Below are positions 23,323 through 35,548 of a DNA stretch of 64,000 nt, piece after piece. The translations under genes and the position numbers were made by a program. The notes beneath the pieces were generated by a model. The model did no database searches, was not told the DNA's origin, and saw only the letters and a program-made list of their open reading frames with translations. Each line of letters opens with the position of its first letter. Positions within the stretch are counted from its first letter, which is position 1. Source of the stretch: Tetracentron sinense. Taxonomy: Eukaryota > Streptophyta > Magnoliopsida > Trochodendrales > Trochodendraceae. The DNA lies in the NCBI GenBank assembly GCA_015143295.1, contig CM026559.1:19916826-19980825 (forward strand). The letters run 5' to 3'.

Positions 23323-24776
23323 ACTCATGGTGCGTGGATTCGGGATCTACTGTACACGTTTGTAATTGTTTGTAGGGGTTCAAGGAAACCAAAAAGCCGA
23401 CCAAATAGGAGCAGAAGCTTAAAGTTGGCTCGGGTGCAAATGTTGCAATCAAGTCGATTGACTTGTTTACTCTTTATTTACCTAATGGAAAGACGTTAAT
23501 TTTAGAAGACTGCTTTTATGTACCTTCAGCACATCATAATTTGATTTCGGTATCTATACTCTTATTTTATGGATTCTCTATCAATTTTAATTCAATTGTT
23601 GAAATCAAGAAAGATGGAATGGTCTTGATTACTGGAAATCTCATTAATGGTTTTTATTTAATATTTCCTTTGGTAAATAATGAATGTCTGTAAAGTGACA
23701 ATGTCTCATCAACTAGAATGTTTGGAATGAAGAGACATTGCATTGAGTCTACTTATCTTTGGTTTAAGAGACTTGGTCACATTAATGTTGATAGGATTAA
23801 GAGGTTGGTAAAAGATGGTCCCCTTGACTTCCTCAAGGTAGAACCATTTCCTACTTGTGAGTCTTGTCTCGAAAGGAAAGATGATCAAGAAACCTTACCC
23901 TTAAAAGGTAGGAAGAGCCAAAGAAAAGTTAAGACTAATACATAGTGATGTATGTGGTCTATTTAACATTGTTGCATGAGGTCAATACCGGCATTTTGTC
24001 ACATTTGCCGATGACTATTCCAGATATGGATATGTCTTTTTGATGCAACACAAATCTGACACATTTGAAAAGTTCAAAGAATTCATATTAGAAGTTGAGA
24101 ATCAAACTCACAAATCCATAAAAACACTTCGATCAGATCGAGGTGGTGATTACCTCACAAACGAGTTTATGGATTACTTATGGGATAATGGGATTATCTT
24201 GCAATGGACAAGTCCTGCCTCTCCTCAACAAAATGGAGTTTTTGAAAGAAGAAACCGGACCTTATTAGATATGGTTCGCTCTATAATGAGCCAGGGTGAT
24301 GTTCCTTCATATCTTTGGGGATATACTTTACAAACTGTCATTTATATTCTGAACCAGGTTCCATCTAAGTCTATTCCGATTACACCCTATGAATTGTGGA
24401 CTGGGCGAAAACCTAGTCTACAACATCTAAGGGTATGGGGTTGTTCTGCGCATGTTCGCAAACTCGAACCCACTAAGTTGGAATCTAGGACAGAGAAATG
24501 GAACTTTGTAGGGTATCCAAAAGAAACTAAGGGTTTCTATTTCTACTCCAAGGCAGACCAAACAATAGTTGTTATGCTTCACACTTTCTTGGAGGAAGAA
24601 ATGGATCTCCTTAAGAAAGTTGAATTTTATAAGATGAAAGACAATACAGCCAGTGTCCAAACTGAACCTAATCGTTCTATTAATGATTCTCCTAATTCTA
24701 TTCCACTGAAAGGTCTGAAAGAGTTTCTAGACCACCAGATAGACTTCAGTATTTCAAGAATGAAGTTTATCTAGTT
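23323..24776 (+). pseudogene. Copia protease and integrase of element I (broken)
   Basis: The protease motif WCVDSGSTVHVCN is intact at about 23328-23366. The GAG-pre-integrase zinc region (HINVDRIKRL...CESC) is near 23780-23870. The integrase core carries the D...D...E pattern (SDVCG near 23947, LRSDRGG near 24125, NGVFE near 24235), then the conserved WTGRKPSLQHLRVWG region. A stop near 23978 and frameshifts at about 23360-23460 and 23880-23900 interrupt it. The integrase-to-RT linker ends at about 24775. Confidence 0.85.
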
Positions 24777-25377
24777 ACCCCTGATGATCAGGATACGGAT
24801 CCTAATATTTATCAAGAAGCTACATTGGATGTAGATGCATCTCAATGGAATAAAGCCATGAATACTGAAATAAGTTCCATGTATGACAACGGCGTCTGGA
24901 CTTTAGTAGATCCACCAGATGGTATAAGGCCAATTAGATGCAAATGGATTTACAAAAGGAAGAAGGGTGCCAATGGTAACGTGGAGACCTATAAAGCTAG
25001 ACTTGTTGCGAAAGGTTATACTCAAATTCAAGAAGTTGATTATGAGGATAACTTTTCACCTGTAGCTATGCTCGAATCCATCAGGATATTGCTAGCTATA
25101 GCTGCACACCATAACTGTAGAACCCCGAAACTTTTGTATATGCCTTGGTATATGTGTCAAGGCTTGTTGGCTTGTAATCTCTTAATTCATGAAATGAAAA
25201 TTGGAAACTTTTGAAGATAGTTTCAAGAATGCTATAATTAATTAAATAAGTTATTTAATGATGTCTATAAGCCTTAAAAGTGTCCTAGTCAAGTTTAGAA
25301 GATGTTAGAATAGGAGTAGAATGGGTCCAAGTAGTAGAATGGGTGAAAAATGGTCTTAGTGTAGAAGTTTGCAGAGC

Positions 25378-25563
25378 ACCGATCGCTCGGTCCATTGCAG
25401 CGATCGATCGGTCCACAACCGGTCGATCGGTATCTATCGACTGGTTAACTTTTTTGTATGGGGAAATTTTCCAGAGAGCATGTTTTTGATCGAGAGTTCG
25501 GTCAAGGTTACCGATCGCTTGGTAGGCGACCAATTGCTCGGTATTTACCACCAATCGATCGGT
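25378..25563. repeat. ACCGATCGCTCGGT-type palindrome cluster in solo LTR B
   Basis: 14-bp near-palindromes start at 25378, 25399, 25418, 25510, 25529 and 25550, with weaker ones near 25432 and 25488. Spacings inside the two groups are 21, 19 and 19, 21 bp. The core is CGATCG or a close variant, with outer ACC/GGT arms. Confidence 0.85.
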
Positions 25564-26504
25564 ATATTATGTTTTACAGAAATTTCATTAAGGGCTTTTT
25601 CATCTTTGGGGCGTTTTACCCTTGCCTTAAAGGTTCTCCCCGAGCATTTGGGGGTTCATAAACCCTAGGTAAGACATTTGAGAGATAGTGAGAGAGGAGA
25701 AAGGGGATCCTAACCTAGGGTTTTCCACTTGAGAATAAATCAAGAGTTTGGGCTACCCAAGATTGTTCCAAGGCTTGGATTCTTCAATCCATGGTTCAAA
25801 CTCGTGAGGAGCACATTCTTCAAGCTAGGGCAGCAACTCCATGCACGTGTAGAAGGATTTTCCTCGCTTCTTCAAGGTCGGTACCTTTTGCTACCCTCCT
25901 AGTTTATACCCTCTTTATTTTCCTTCTTCTTTATCTTGCCTAATGTATGAACCTAATGGAAGATAAATGTATGTGGTGTGACGATGGGTGTTGGGCGATG
26001 GATGCCATATGAATGTGATGTGATGAATGAAATGGGAAGGACATTGTATTAATAATAAACACACATGTGCACCATGAGCTTAACCCATCTAGAAATGTAA
26101 GATATAGGAAATGACAAATAACGTACACACTACATATTTGATGAAATGCCAAGGTGAAGGAAATGAGTTGTAACTTAAGAAATGCATACTTAAAAGCTTA
26201 TGGACTTGCTAGGGCTTATGATAGTGTGATTACTTGCTTTCCCTAAATCGCATAAATAATTACTTGCTCAATTAATGATGTTCTATGTATTGTTGAAATC
26301 CCCAAATGTCATATTTAATTTCAAATGAAAGTATGCACACGATCCCACGAGCACAACATGCATGACATGGTTTACCGGCATTTTCATGATTAAGGTCTAG
26401 AGGTGGGACATATCCTACGATATGTTTTACCTCGCTTTTGACACGAGGACAAGAACAAGCACCGCATAGGAGGGAGTTTACACTTCCCTCCCTCCCATGA
26501 GGGG

Positions 26505-26610
26505 TCTCCTTTCACTCTCAAGTGCATCTCATTAAAGAAGGGTCTCCCTTCCCTCTCAAGTGCATCTCATTAAAGAAGGGCCTCCCTTCCCTCTCAAGTG
26601 CATCTCACAA
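26505..26610. repeat. 38-bp tandem repeat in solo LTR B
   Basis: CTCTCAAGTGCATCTC followed by ATTAAAGAAGGG and TCTCCCTTCC recurs with a 38-bp period (AGTGCATCTC at 26521, 26559 and 26597). Confidence 0.85.
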
Positions 26611-28231
26611 GCACATCTCACAAGTACATGATCATGTTTAGGTTTCAAGCAAGCACGCATGACATGCATGACATGACATGCTTAACAAGATCAAGCAAGA
26701 TAAACATGACAGGTTTTTCAAGCACGCAACGAGTGTTTAAGTCAAGTGCACGATGATTTCAAGAGATTTATCGGTTTTTATGTGATGCAAGCATGAATAT
26801 AAATTGTTTTACTTCCTTATTATTATATGAATTGTTTCCTGCGTTATAATATGAATTGTTTTCTACTTTATATATTGCTATTGTTATGCTATGACTGTTG
26901 GTTAGTATTTGGTACCCGCTGAGTATTCCATGCTCAGCCGTACTTCTCATGTCGGCAGGTGATAGTGGAGTGGCTGCTCCTTTTGATATCTGTGTTCCTG
27001 GCCCTTGGGTAGAAGAGGAGTAAGTTGAGGAACCTGTGGAGGAACGTCAGGTCGAGGGCTACTACTAGGTGATAGATTCTGAGTGAGTGAGCTGTGGGTG
27101 TGAGCTTGAGAGATTAGATTGATGTATTTTGGTGGGCCTATCCGCACCTTCTTTTGTTCCCTTTTGTATAAAACTTGGATCATGTATATATATACTTAGA
27201 GGTTTAGTTAGACTTCCGCTGTGCTTTGTAGTTATGTTTTCGCTTTTACTGTCCTCTATTGTGTATGCTCCAGGTATTTTGCAGGTTGGTTTGTCAAGCA
27301 AGTCATGTAAGGCATGATAGGTCGTCCAAGATTCACTCTAACTCCTAGGGTGGGTTTTGGATCGCGATAATAACTATGAGATATGGCAAATGGATGTCAA
27401 AACTATTTTCCTTAACGGAATGTTAGATGAAGACATCTATATGAAGCAGCCAGAGGGCTTCATTGCTCCTAACCAGGAGAACATGGTATGAAAGCTCAAC
27501 AAGTCGATATATGGTTTGAAACAAGCTTCAAGAAGTTGGAACCAAAGATTTGATCTTTCCATTAAAGAATTTGGATTCCAAAAGAATTTAGAGGAATCTT
27601 GTATATACAAGAAGGATAGTGGGAGAGCAGTAGTATACCTAATTCTTTTAGTAGATGGCATCCTACTCATTGGGAATGATGTAGGGATGTTGTCATCAGT
27701 TAAGATATGGCTTTCTCAACATTTCTCAATGAAAAACTTGGGAGAGGCATTCTATATTCTCGGAATAAAGATTCTGAGAGATACAAAATGCCGAATGTTG
27801 GGATTGAGCCAAACATCCTACATAGACAAGATTTTATCTAGGTACAGTATGAGTGATTGTAAGACAACACTCATTCCTTTTAGACATGGTATCACTTTGT
27901 CTAAAAAGATGGCCCCTACATCAGCTGATGAGATCGAGCAGATGAAGAGGTGCCCTTATACGTCAACAGTTGGGAGCCTTATGTATGCCATGTTATGTAC
28001 TAGACCGGATATCTGTCATGCAGTGGGAGTTGTTAGTCGGTTTCAAAGCAATCCAAATATGAGATAATTGGACTGCAATGAAGATATCATGAAGTACCTG
28101 AAAAGGACTAGGGATTATATGCTTACTTCTCACATATAGGAAATATCTTCTTATTAATGAGATTATTGAGAGATAGGGGCAAGATATTATTGTTACAAAG
28201 ATTAGGTCTCAACTTAATGTTGCTGACCTAA

Positions 28232-28505
28232 CACTACAAAAAAATAGGGCTTTAGTGGCAATTTTTTAACGGCGTTTAATAAAAAACGCTTCGAAAGGCA
28301 TTAAAACACGACGTTTCTATATAAATGCCGCTGATGAGGTGGCGGGAAGACTTTTTTATGGCGTTTTATAAAAAATGCCGTTGTTGGGGAATCTATGACG
28401 GCGTTTTTAAAAGAAATGTCGTGGAAGCCTTGCCGAAATTGCCCAAACGAGGCGGTCGTAAAGGGCCTTTTATGGCGTTTTTAAGAAAACACCGTGAAAA
28501 GCCTC
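28232..28505 (+). repeat. CACTA terminal and subterminal repeats
   Basis: After the terminus, GGCGTTT...AAAACGC-type motifs recur in both orientations near 28268, 28355, 28397 and 28471. Each can form a short hairpin (GGCGTTTT / AAAAACGCC-like). Subterminal repeats of this kind bind the transposase accessory protein in En/Spm elements. That role is inferred here. Confidence 0.6.
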
Positions 28506-31500
28506 GTATTTGGGGTTTTAGGTCCCGAGCCTTTCCCTCGTCTCTTTCCCTCCATTTTTTCCCTTCCTCTCTGCTTCAGCTCCCCTGCTCCGTGCTCCAA
28601 GCTCCGGCCACCTTCTCCGGCTCCCCTGCTCCGTGCTCCAAGCTCCGGTCACCTTCTCCGGCCATGCTCCGCCTTCGGCTCCTTTAGTTTTCAGAAAAAA
28701 AAAAAAAAAACAAAGGGTTTTGGTTGTTATCTCCGCCATTCATCTCTGACCGTCCAACATCGCCGGAACTGAGGTATTTTTTTTAATCTTCTTCTAGTTT
28801 CTCCCCTGTTTTATGACTTCTCCTAGTTTCTCCCCCCTCTTTTTATCACCGTTTTTATCCCTATGTAGCACAAGATGAATGCACGCCTGACCCATAATTT
28901 TTGTTTTTTGGTAATTAAAAAGGTCTTCTTATTTGGACGGAATCGGGAATCAATTTGCGGAGGACAGCTCCCTGAGATCTGCTCGCTCGAATCGTCGAAA
29001 ACCGATTGGCTCGAATCGTCAAAAAAAAAAAAAAAATCTCTTCTTCCCCATTTCTCTGCAAATTTCATAGATGATCTGTGAAATCCAAGGCGCGAAAACG
29101 AAAACATGCGTACCAGTCGATCTGTATAGATCTGATTCTGAATTCCCAAATCCCAAATCCCAAATCCGCCATTATCGAGCTTTTCAACCCCGAGTATCTC
29201 TCTCCAGGTAAGCTTTCTTAGCTATTTGTTACATTGTTCTCGTTTCTTCACATGGTGTTGGATTCTCAAATGTGGAGCTTTTGATGATTTCTAGGGTTTG
29301 AGCAACGATGTTCTTGTAATAATAACTAGATATTGTAAAAATAAGGTTTTTTTTTTCTTCCTATTTTGGGTTTTGGATGATTTTTAGGGTTTTATCTTCC
29401 GATGGAATGATATATTTGCAGTGCTTGTCTGATGGAAGAAATTGTGTGAGGTATACTCTGTGATTGGGCACAAAAGAAAAAAAAATCATTTTTTTCTAGC
29501 TATAGTCTACACTGTTCTCGCAATTAATTATTATTCAACTATGAATGGGAAAGAACTTAATGCACTGGATATCGAATTTCTTGCACGAAGGGACGTAACA
29601 TGCTTTATATCTGCATGTTCGTCTACCCAAATAGGCATTTTTACTTCATTTCATGTGTCAATGGGAATCTGTTGGGTGGTATTTTATCTGCAAATTCAAA
29701 ATATATAGTATTCACCAAATGTTGCTTGTCACAGCGGTTTGCTAAGATGACAGAGCCCCTTTTGCGATTCATGATTTTTTTCATTTTTCCTTCTGATCTC
29801 GAATTCGTAGCACTTCTTAAGGTTTTTCAAACCTTAGATGTGCATATCGTTTAGATCTGATTTGTTTTGCTGTTTCTACGGCTAAGCTTTGAGATTTATA
29901 GCCTGATTCGGTCGATTTGCTTCGGAAAAGGGCTGAAATCTTGTTTTTCTTAGGGTTTGGGTTTGTATTACTAAATTTGTTCCGCAATTATGCTATTCTA
30001 TATTTTGATATGGATCGTTACTACTGATAGAAAAAAAAATGAATAGATCAGTACCGTGATTGTTCGATTTATATTCAAGGTTGATTTTTTCGGTTTTTAC
30101 TAATTCGATTAATTTACGTTTTCTAAGGAATGAAAATCTTATGATCCATCATTTTCCATCTTCAATCTCGATGACAACAAAAGGGGTTTTTCATTTTTTT
30201 TAATCTTCTTCTCTGCAAATCTCTATAGGTTTTGCACAGTAGGTAACCTGAACAAGCTGAAAATCTCGTTTTTTGCTTTTTGTGCTGGAAATCTGATTTT
30301 GGTATGCTTTTAGCTGAGTTTTTAAAATGTATTGTAGGTTCTTATTTTGATCTTGTTAATGGTGCCCTAACTGTTAGATGTCTCAGTTAGGGTTTATCTG
30401 TTATTTGTTTCAGTTTGGAGTAGTAAGGGCTCGGTGTTTGGATTTTTTCTCTTTTCCCACTTAAATATGGAATATGGATCCTTAAAATAAAACACCTACT
30501 TGTCTCTGTGGAGGATCTCAGTTATGGCGAGATTAACCAAAGATATGATTTTGGGCCTTTACTGAATAGACTGTAGATGATATAAATACTAGTCTTGGTG
30601 ATTACTATTGATTGTGATTTTTGTTGAATAGGGAATTATTGTTGAGAGCATGATTCTAAATTTCAGCTAAATAACTAGGTTTCTATTTTTCTCTTTTATT
30701 TGCTCATGTTAAGGTGATATTTAGAAACATACTTTGTGCTCTCGACTGCGTTGATTTCAACAATTTCTCAATACCAATTTCTCAATACATGTTCCTCAAT
30801 ATTTCCACAGAAAGGTGTGATGAGAGTTTTTAAGCAGAAATGAATCAGGGTATTCCTAAATTTCAATTTAAAAACACAAAAATGAATTGAGATTCGTATC
30901 AAGACAAAGATCAAACTGAAAAAAAGAATTCCAAATTGCAAAATTAGTAAAGGCCGGATTTAGTGATATGGGATAGACCTAAATTCAAGCAGAAAATCCC
31001 ACACAAACACACCTAAATTCAAAGTCTTTCCAAGTACACCAATGATATACTCTCCTATATTTCTGCTCAAAACAGGCTAGCTCTTCCCTCTTTTGAACCA
31101 ACCCTATATTGCTTTGTGTTGCTAGTTCAGAGCTTTTGCTCTAATAGCCTTCTTTATGTTTTTATTTTAAATAGAATTACTTCCATTATAGCAGTGTTTC
31201 CTCCAAAGCCTTCCATGCTTCAAGTACTGAAGCAATTTGAAAGATGTAGCGATACCCGCGTTTAAAGGCGTAGATATGAAAGAGGGAAGAGGGGAGACAC
31301 AACTATTGGTGCACGTTAGCTAGGACAACTAAATGATCACCTAAACCTAGCCATCTTTGCAATACCGATACACCTACAAAGACTCCTGCCTAATACATAC
31401 ATTACCCAATGAAAATAACTTGCGAAATGAGAAATGCAACATGGACTGTCTAAGTCTCCACTATTACTCGGTATTCTTTTGGAGTCAAATCCTCTATGGT

Positions 31501-32464
31501 AATAACAGGATTTGGCAAATCCGGTTATCACCGCTAGAGGTTGCCACATGTCTCCTTTGACACCCCTTAACCGTGGGTAAGGTTCACCCACCCCTAGGGT
31601 TTCCAGTTGGTTTGTGTGAATCTTTGTTTTCTTAAAAAATAAAAATTGTTCGAGTTACTAAATAGTTGTGTGAATCTTTGTCAATTAGGAATGTATAATT
31701 TACAGATTGCCTATTTAGTGCATTATCAATTACTAAATATGAATTCATGTAGGTACTAAATAGTTGCGAGTATTAGTCGTCATATAACTTCTACCTTGTG
31801 GTCTATGTTAAATGTTTAAACTGCTAATTAAAAGTGTTTATTTACTAAGTATTGACTGTGTTGGCTTAAGTTCATACTCATGCATGCATTAAACCTTAGA
31901 TCTCCCGTTCAAGAATCATTGTGTGACAAGTGCATTTCTTGTATCACCTATTTGGACGGATTAGTTGTAAACTATGACGTTTAGTTCTCTTGCGGAGCTA
32001 AATGCTGGTTAACAACTTTTTGGTCTTGTTTGTGATAAAATGTATTTGTCTGTATATGATTCTTGAATTGTCCGGTTGGACAGTTTGGGAATGCATAATC
32101 TCCAGTGTAGTCAGTTGCTCATGGTTGGTCCAAATTGAGGAAAAATTTGTCAGTCGTTTCTCTTGTTCTCTGGGTACATACTTAGACAATGTGGCATGCA
32201 TGCTTGCCCCTAGTCTAAGTCGTGTACTTGGAGAATCATAGAGAAATACTGCCGAAATTTCCTTGAAATGGAACAAAACACTTGAGCTATTGACTTCTGG
32301 GGATTATGCATTCCTGAATGGGATAGGAACACCCCACCCATTAGAAGAGGAGTTGATGATGATAGGAAGCATGCATGCATATATATGATTGTGTAGATGG
32401 TCAAGTTAGTTGACACATGTTTTATTAAAACTTACTGATGTGATAAACTTTTGTTATTTCTCAG
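28506..32464 (+). other. CACTA non-coding leader and first intron
   Basis: A pyrimidine-rich leader contains a 41-bp tandem duplication (28580-28620, 28621-28661, one mismatch) beginning CTCCCCTGCTCCGTG. A plausible exon ends ...CTCTCCAG|GTAAGC at 29207/29208. The matching acceptor is TTTCTCAG at 32457-32464, giving a 3.26-kb intron rich in T and in AGGGTTT. I see no coding region. The short frames are not supported. Confidence 0.45.
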
Positions 32465-32507
32465 AATAACAAACGAAGACGGACTTATAAATCTAATCTT
32501 ATAACTC

Positions 32508-33124
32508 ATGGATAAGAGTTGGATTGGAATGTCAAGGTACTTTTATCTATAAGTTTTTATGAAGTATCAAATTAATTATCTATTGTTAGTATCTAAGCAA
32601 TTGTGAATGCAATTGTTGTATTACATAGGATGTCAAAGGAATATATAGAAGGGGTAAAGCAGTTTATACAGTTTGCATTAGCTCGTGGAGCGACTAATAA
32701 CAATGGCAGTATAAAGTGTCCGTGTCCCAAATGCAACAATGTGGTTTACCAAGATAGACTTACAGCTTTCGACCATATGATATGTAATGGATTCGACTTG
32801 AATTATAAAATCTGGTTTTATCACGGGGAAGACATATTGCAACACACACCCGCTGTCCAAGTTTCTCAATATCCTTATGTGCAAGACAGAGCTAATGAGA
32901 TGGAAGATATGGTGCACGATGTGTTCGGGGTCCCAAACCAAGATGAGGCTACTAGTAGTCGGGATTCCAATCCTGAGTCTGATAGATTTTTCCAATTGAT
33001 AAGGGATGCGGGACAGCCTTTGTATCCAGCATGTACGAAACACACCAAGTTGTCTTTTATCGTAAGATTATATCACATTAAGTGTCTTAGTGGATGGAGC
33101 AATAAGTCATTCACTATGTCTTAG
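32508..33124 (+). pseudogene. TNP2-type CACTA transposase, N-terminal fragment
   Basis: Exons 32508-32536 and 32629-33124, joined across a 92-bp GT-AG intron, give MDKSWIGMSR-MSKEYIEGV and an open frame of 174 residues. It holds the transposase-associated domain: CPCPKC at about 48-53 followed by H and C (DHMICNGF), then WFYHGE. The start of the catalytic transposase follows (QPLYPAC...KLSFIVRLYHIKCLSGWSNKSFTM). The family's full protein is several hundred residues longer. The frame ends at a stop created by the 34-bp duplication. The fragment lacks the catalytic part. Confidence 0.85.
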
Positions 33125-33150
33125 TGGATGGAGCAATATGTCATTCACTA
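33083..33150 (+). repeat. 34-bp tandem duplication at the CACTA-copia junction
   Basis: 33083-33116 and 33117-33150 are adjacent copies starting TGTCTTAGTGGATGG and ending TCATTCACTA, with one mismatch. The second copy abuts copia sequence (AAGTTTTATTAGAT). The copia partner has GACTAAAG at this point, so ACTA is shared by both sides. Confidence 0.9.
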
Positions 33151-33239
33151 AAGTTTTATTAGATAAAGTATTTGTAACACACTTAGATAGCATGGGATTG
33201 AAATCTATGGTACAGTGACTTTTAGGGCAAGTAGGAGAT

Positions 33240-35464
33240 TGTTAGACATGATGCCCAGAAAATTCATTTAGATTGTTAGATTCTTATTAATTTGATTAAA
33301 TAAGACTTCTTTTTAATCTATTGTGTATTCATTATGGGTAATTGACCATGATCATGAGATGATCTATACAATATGAGATATCGATAAAGGTCCATAAAAT
33401 ATATTTTAGGAAAGTTATGTGATTAGATTATCACAAGCAGATATAACTTTCCGGTTCCTTATACCTTATATAGTCACAACTGTGGGTAAAGCTGGGCACT
33501 TCACTTATATGGCTGCCACAATGCTAAGATGTTCTCAATAGTTGAGATGTAGTTCTATCTCGAACTATTGTAGTGGAGACTACACATCAGCATATGGGTG
33601 CTTAAATATACACTGATTGATTACATTCAATGAGAGACCTCTTGCATAACATACTATCAGATAGTGGGTCTCTCATTCACATTGAACGATTTCGATGATC
33701 CTTAGATCTGATGAGTTCATCTATGACTGAGCAATGATCTGACTGTTTTGATTCCACCAATGTATTTTCTAACTTAGGGAATAGAATATAGTGACAGTTG
33801 GATAGTCAGAAAGCTGTTCGAGTCATGATAAATTTCAAACAAGAAATCCATGCTCATTAATTTGAGAGATTATCCAAGTTACTGGTAAGACAGTTGATTA
33901 AGTTCAAATCCTGTGCAGGTGATTTTGAAAACAAAATGAGTTTTGAAATATACTTTTATTAAAAGGTATTATACTTATTAAAAGATTTTCTCAAAATTTT
34001 TTTCATAAGAAATTGTTTCTCATGGCTTAATCATAAGTCTTGGAAACCCGGATGATTTGCAATGGGCTATGGGTTAGATAGTATGTCAATCTCGAAGGCC
34101 CATTAGGGATAATGTATTTGGAAAGATAAATCGAATTTAAAAGTACATGTGGCAGGATCCGTAATGGTTAATGTTCATACATTGGGATTCAATTGCAAAT
34201 TGAATATCTCACGTCACTTGCGATTCCAATGTAATTCTTGTTTAGGGTCAATGGGATAACATTAGGTAAGCTAAGGTAAGAATGTCCCAGAGCAATCTGT
34301 GGAGATGCTCACATAAGAAATACAAGCTCAATAATTGATTAAAAGTTAATCAATTATTTAAGTGATTAAAAGTTAATCATTTAATTAAATAGATTAAAAG
34401 TTAATCTATGGTTTAAATTAATTGTTAATTTAAATCTAGGAATTATTTTAATAATCATTTAATTAACATAATTAAAGGGGAAATGGGTTTGACCCATATT
34501 TTAGAAACCCATTAAAATGGACCTTTAATATGGGCCAAAGCCCATGGATTTAAACCCTAGGGTGGGGCGCCCACTTGAGGAATCCTAATTGAATTAGGAT
34601 TATGTTAATTGAATAATTGTTGAAATATAATTCCTATAATTATGGAATTAAAATCCAATTGTTGGATTACAATAAGGATGAAGATAAGTTGTAATTGGAT
34701 TACAACTTGGTGTTTTAAACTCCCCAAATCTCACGCCCCACTATAGCTCACTCCCCCCCCCCCTTGGTTGTTTAGGTTTCCTAGATTGACTAGGATTCCT
34801 CCAAGTGGTAGTTGTTTGACTTATCCCTTTAATTAAGGAATCCTCTTATAAGGACTCCTTAATTAGAAGGTCTTCTATAACTAGAGTAATTATAGATAAA
34901 CTAGGAAATTATTTATTAAATAATAAGAGTTATTATTGTTAAATAATTTCTTAAGAGATAAGATCAAGTTAAAGTAGGATTAGGATAAGATCCTAGTCTA
35001 TAAATACCCCAACACCCTAGACCATGAAGCATTTTTTTCTAGAATTTTTCTCTCCTCTCCTCTGTCTCTCTAAACCGTGAGACCCTAGGGATACGCCTAG
35101 GGATTTTCGTGAGCTTCATTGGTGGTGCAAGTTGGGTTTTGTTTATTCTTGAGTTTTGAACCTTAGTACTTTTGGTGATAGAAGGTCTACACCATTACTC
35201 CATTTTCTTCTTCTTGCTTCTGTAATTCTAAAGGAGATTCTAAAGCTTTGTGGGGATAGCGAAGAAAAAGGATCGAGCTTCTAGTATTTTTTCGGAGAAA
35301 TCTCTACAAAGAGTTCTAACGTTTCGAGTGGATTAAGCTTCACCGGTGAACATCATTTACCGAGGTGATATGACTAAAACTCTTAGATAATTTTGATGCT
35401 TTCTATGGTGTTAAGATCTAGGGGATCCAGTTTCCGCATAAATTTTTATCCGGATCCCCCTACT
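33240..35464 (+). repeat. 3' LTR of element I (2.2 kb)
   Basis: Follows the polypurine tract AGGGCAAGTAGGAGAT and starts TGTTAGACATGATGCCC. It ends ...GGATCCCCCTACT at 35464. It pairs with 18474-20708. It contains an 11-base C run at 34753-34763, where the 5' LTR has 21. Confidence 0.9.
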
Positions 35465-35548
35465 TTTATATAATATTAGATGTTTTCTATGGTGTTAAGA
35501 TCTAAGGGATCCTGCTTTCCGCATAATTTTTATCCGGATCCCCCTTCA

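Larger units (their letters stand above)
25116..27369 (+). mobile_element. Solo LTR B (2.25 kb) in the RT of element I
   Basis: Ends TGTAGAACCCCG...GGATCGCGATA (terminal CA decayed to TA), with a perfect 5-bp duplication ATAAC at 25111-25115 and 27370-27374. The copia reading frame continues on both sides. Same family as solo LTR C: shared termini and a shared GCTGAGTATTCCATGCTCAGCC block (near 26919). Termini and this block recall Tekay/Del-type Ty3/gypsy LTRs; that assignment is tentative. It is not a gene, although short frames occur in it. Confidence 0.85.
24822..28230 (+). pseudogene. Copia reverse transcriptase of element I, split by solo LTR B
   Basis: The 5' half (24822-25115) contains WTLVDPPDGIRPIRCKWIYK and KARLVAKGYTQ. 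The frame resumes after the solo LTR at 27370 with [12 protein letters not shown] sequence and MKQPEGF. The catalytic YVDD box reads LVDG at 27648-27659, losing one catalytic Asp. After about 28128 the sequence jumps to the last part of pol, so most of RNase H is gone (about 0.3 kb deleted). The tail is cut at 28230 by the CACTA element. Confidence 0.85.
28232..33150 (+). mobile_element. CACTA (En/Spm) transposon, 3' part deleted
   Basis: Starts with the CACTA terminus CACTACAAAAAAATAGGGC at 28232, inside the last codons of the copia pol. The preceding TAA (28229-28231) could be the 3-bp duplication. Subterminal repeats, a long non-coding leader with an intron, and the N-terminal part of a TNP2-type transposase follow. 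The transposase stops abruptly at 33116, and no closing ...TGTAGTG terminus exists. A 34-bp duplication joins it to the copia tail (TAAAG...). The element cannot transpose. Confidence 0.8.
18474..35464 (+). mobile_element. Element I: Ty1/copia, same family as II, nested in the 5' LTR of II
   Basis: Full structure: 5' LTR 18474-20708, primer site, leader, gag-pol remnants, polypurine tract, 3' LTR 33240-35464. The host LTR breaks at ...CCGAGGTGATATG (18473) and resumes near 35465, which shows the nesting. A clean 5-bp duplication cannot be read, because the right edge has drifted (expected CCTACA reads CCTACT). Its two LTRs share a GATTAAATAAGACTTC variant absent from element II. It is itself interrupted by solo LTR B and a CACTA element. 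RNase H is largely deleted. Confidence 0.85.
15388..35548 (+). repeat. 5' LTR of element II, split by solo LTR A and element I
   Basis: LTR pieces are 15388-16748, 18255-18473 and 35465-35548. The final piece ends ...GGATCCCCCTTCA and is followed by the primer-binding-like TGATATCAAAGC. Relative to the 3' LTR it lacks ~560 bp: at about 16070 the sequence jumps from ATCCTGCGCAGG to GGGAAATGG. Its net length is therefore about 1.66 kb instead of ~2.2 kb. Confidence 0.8.

Noticed and set aside
25369-27317. Frames within solo LTR B, some starting near the palindromes
   Set aside because: The region has LTR termini and a target duplication. The frames lack motifs and are partly made of repeats.
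28325-28772. Pro/Ser/Leu-rich frames in the CACTA leader
   Set aside because: They come from a CT-rich tandem duplication, are present in two frames at once, and look like untranslated leader.
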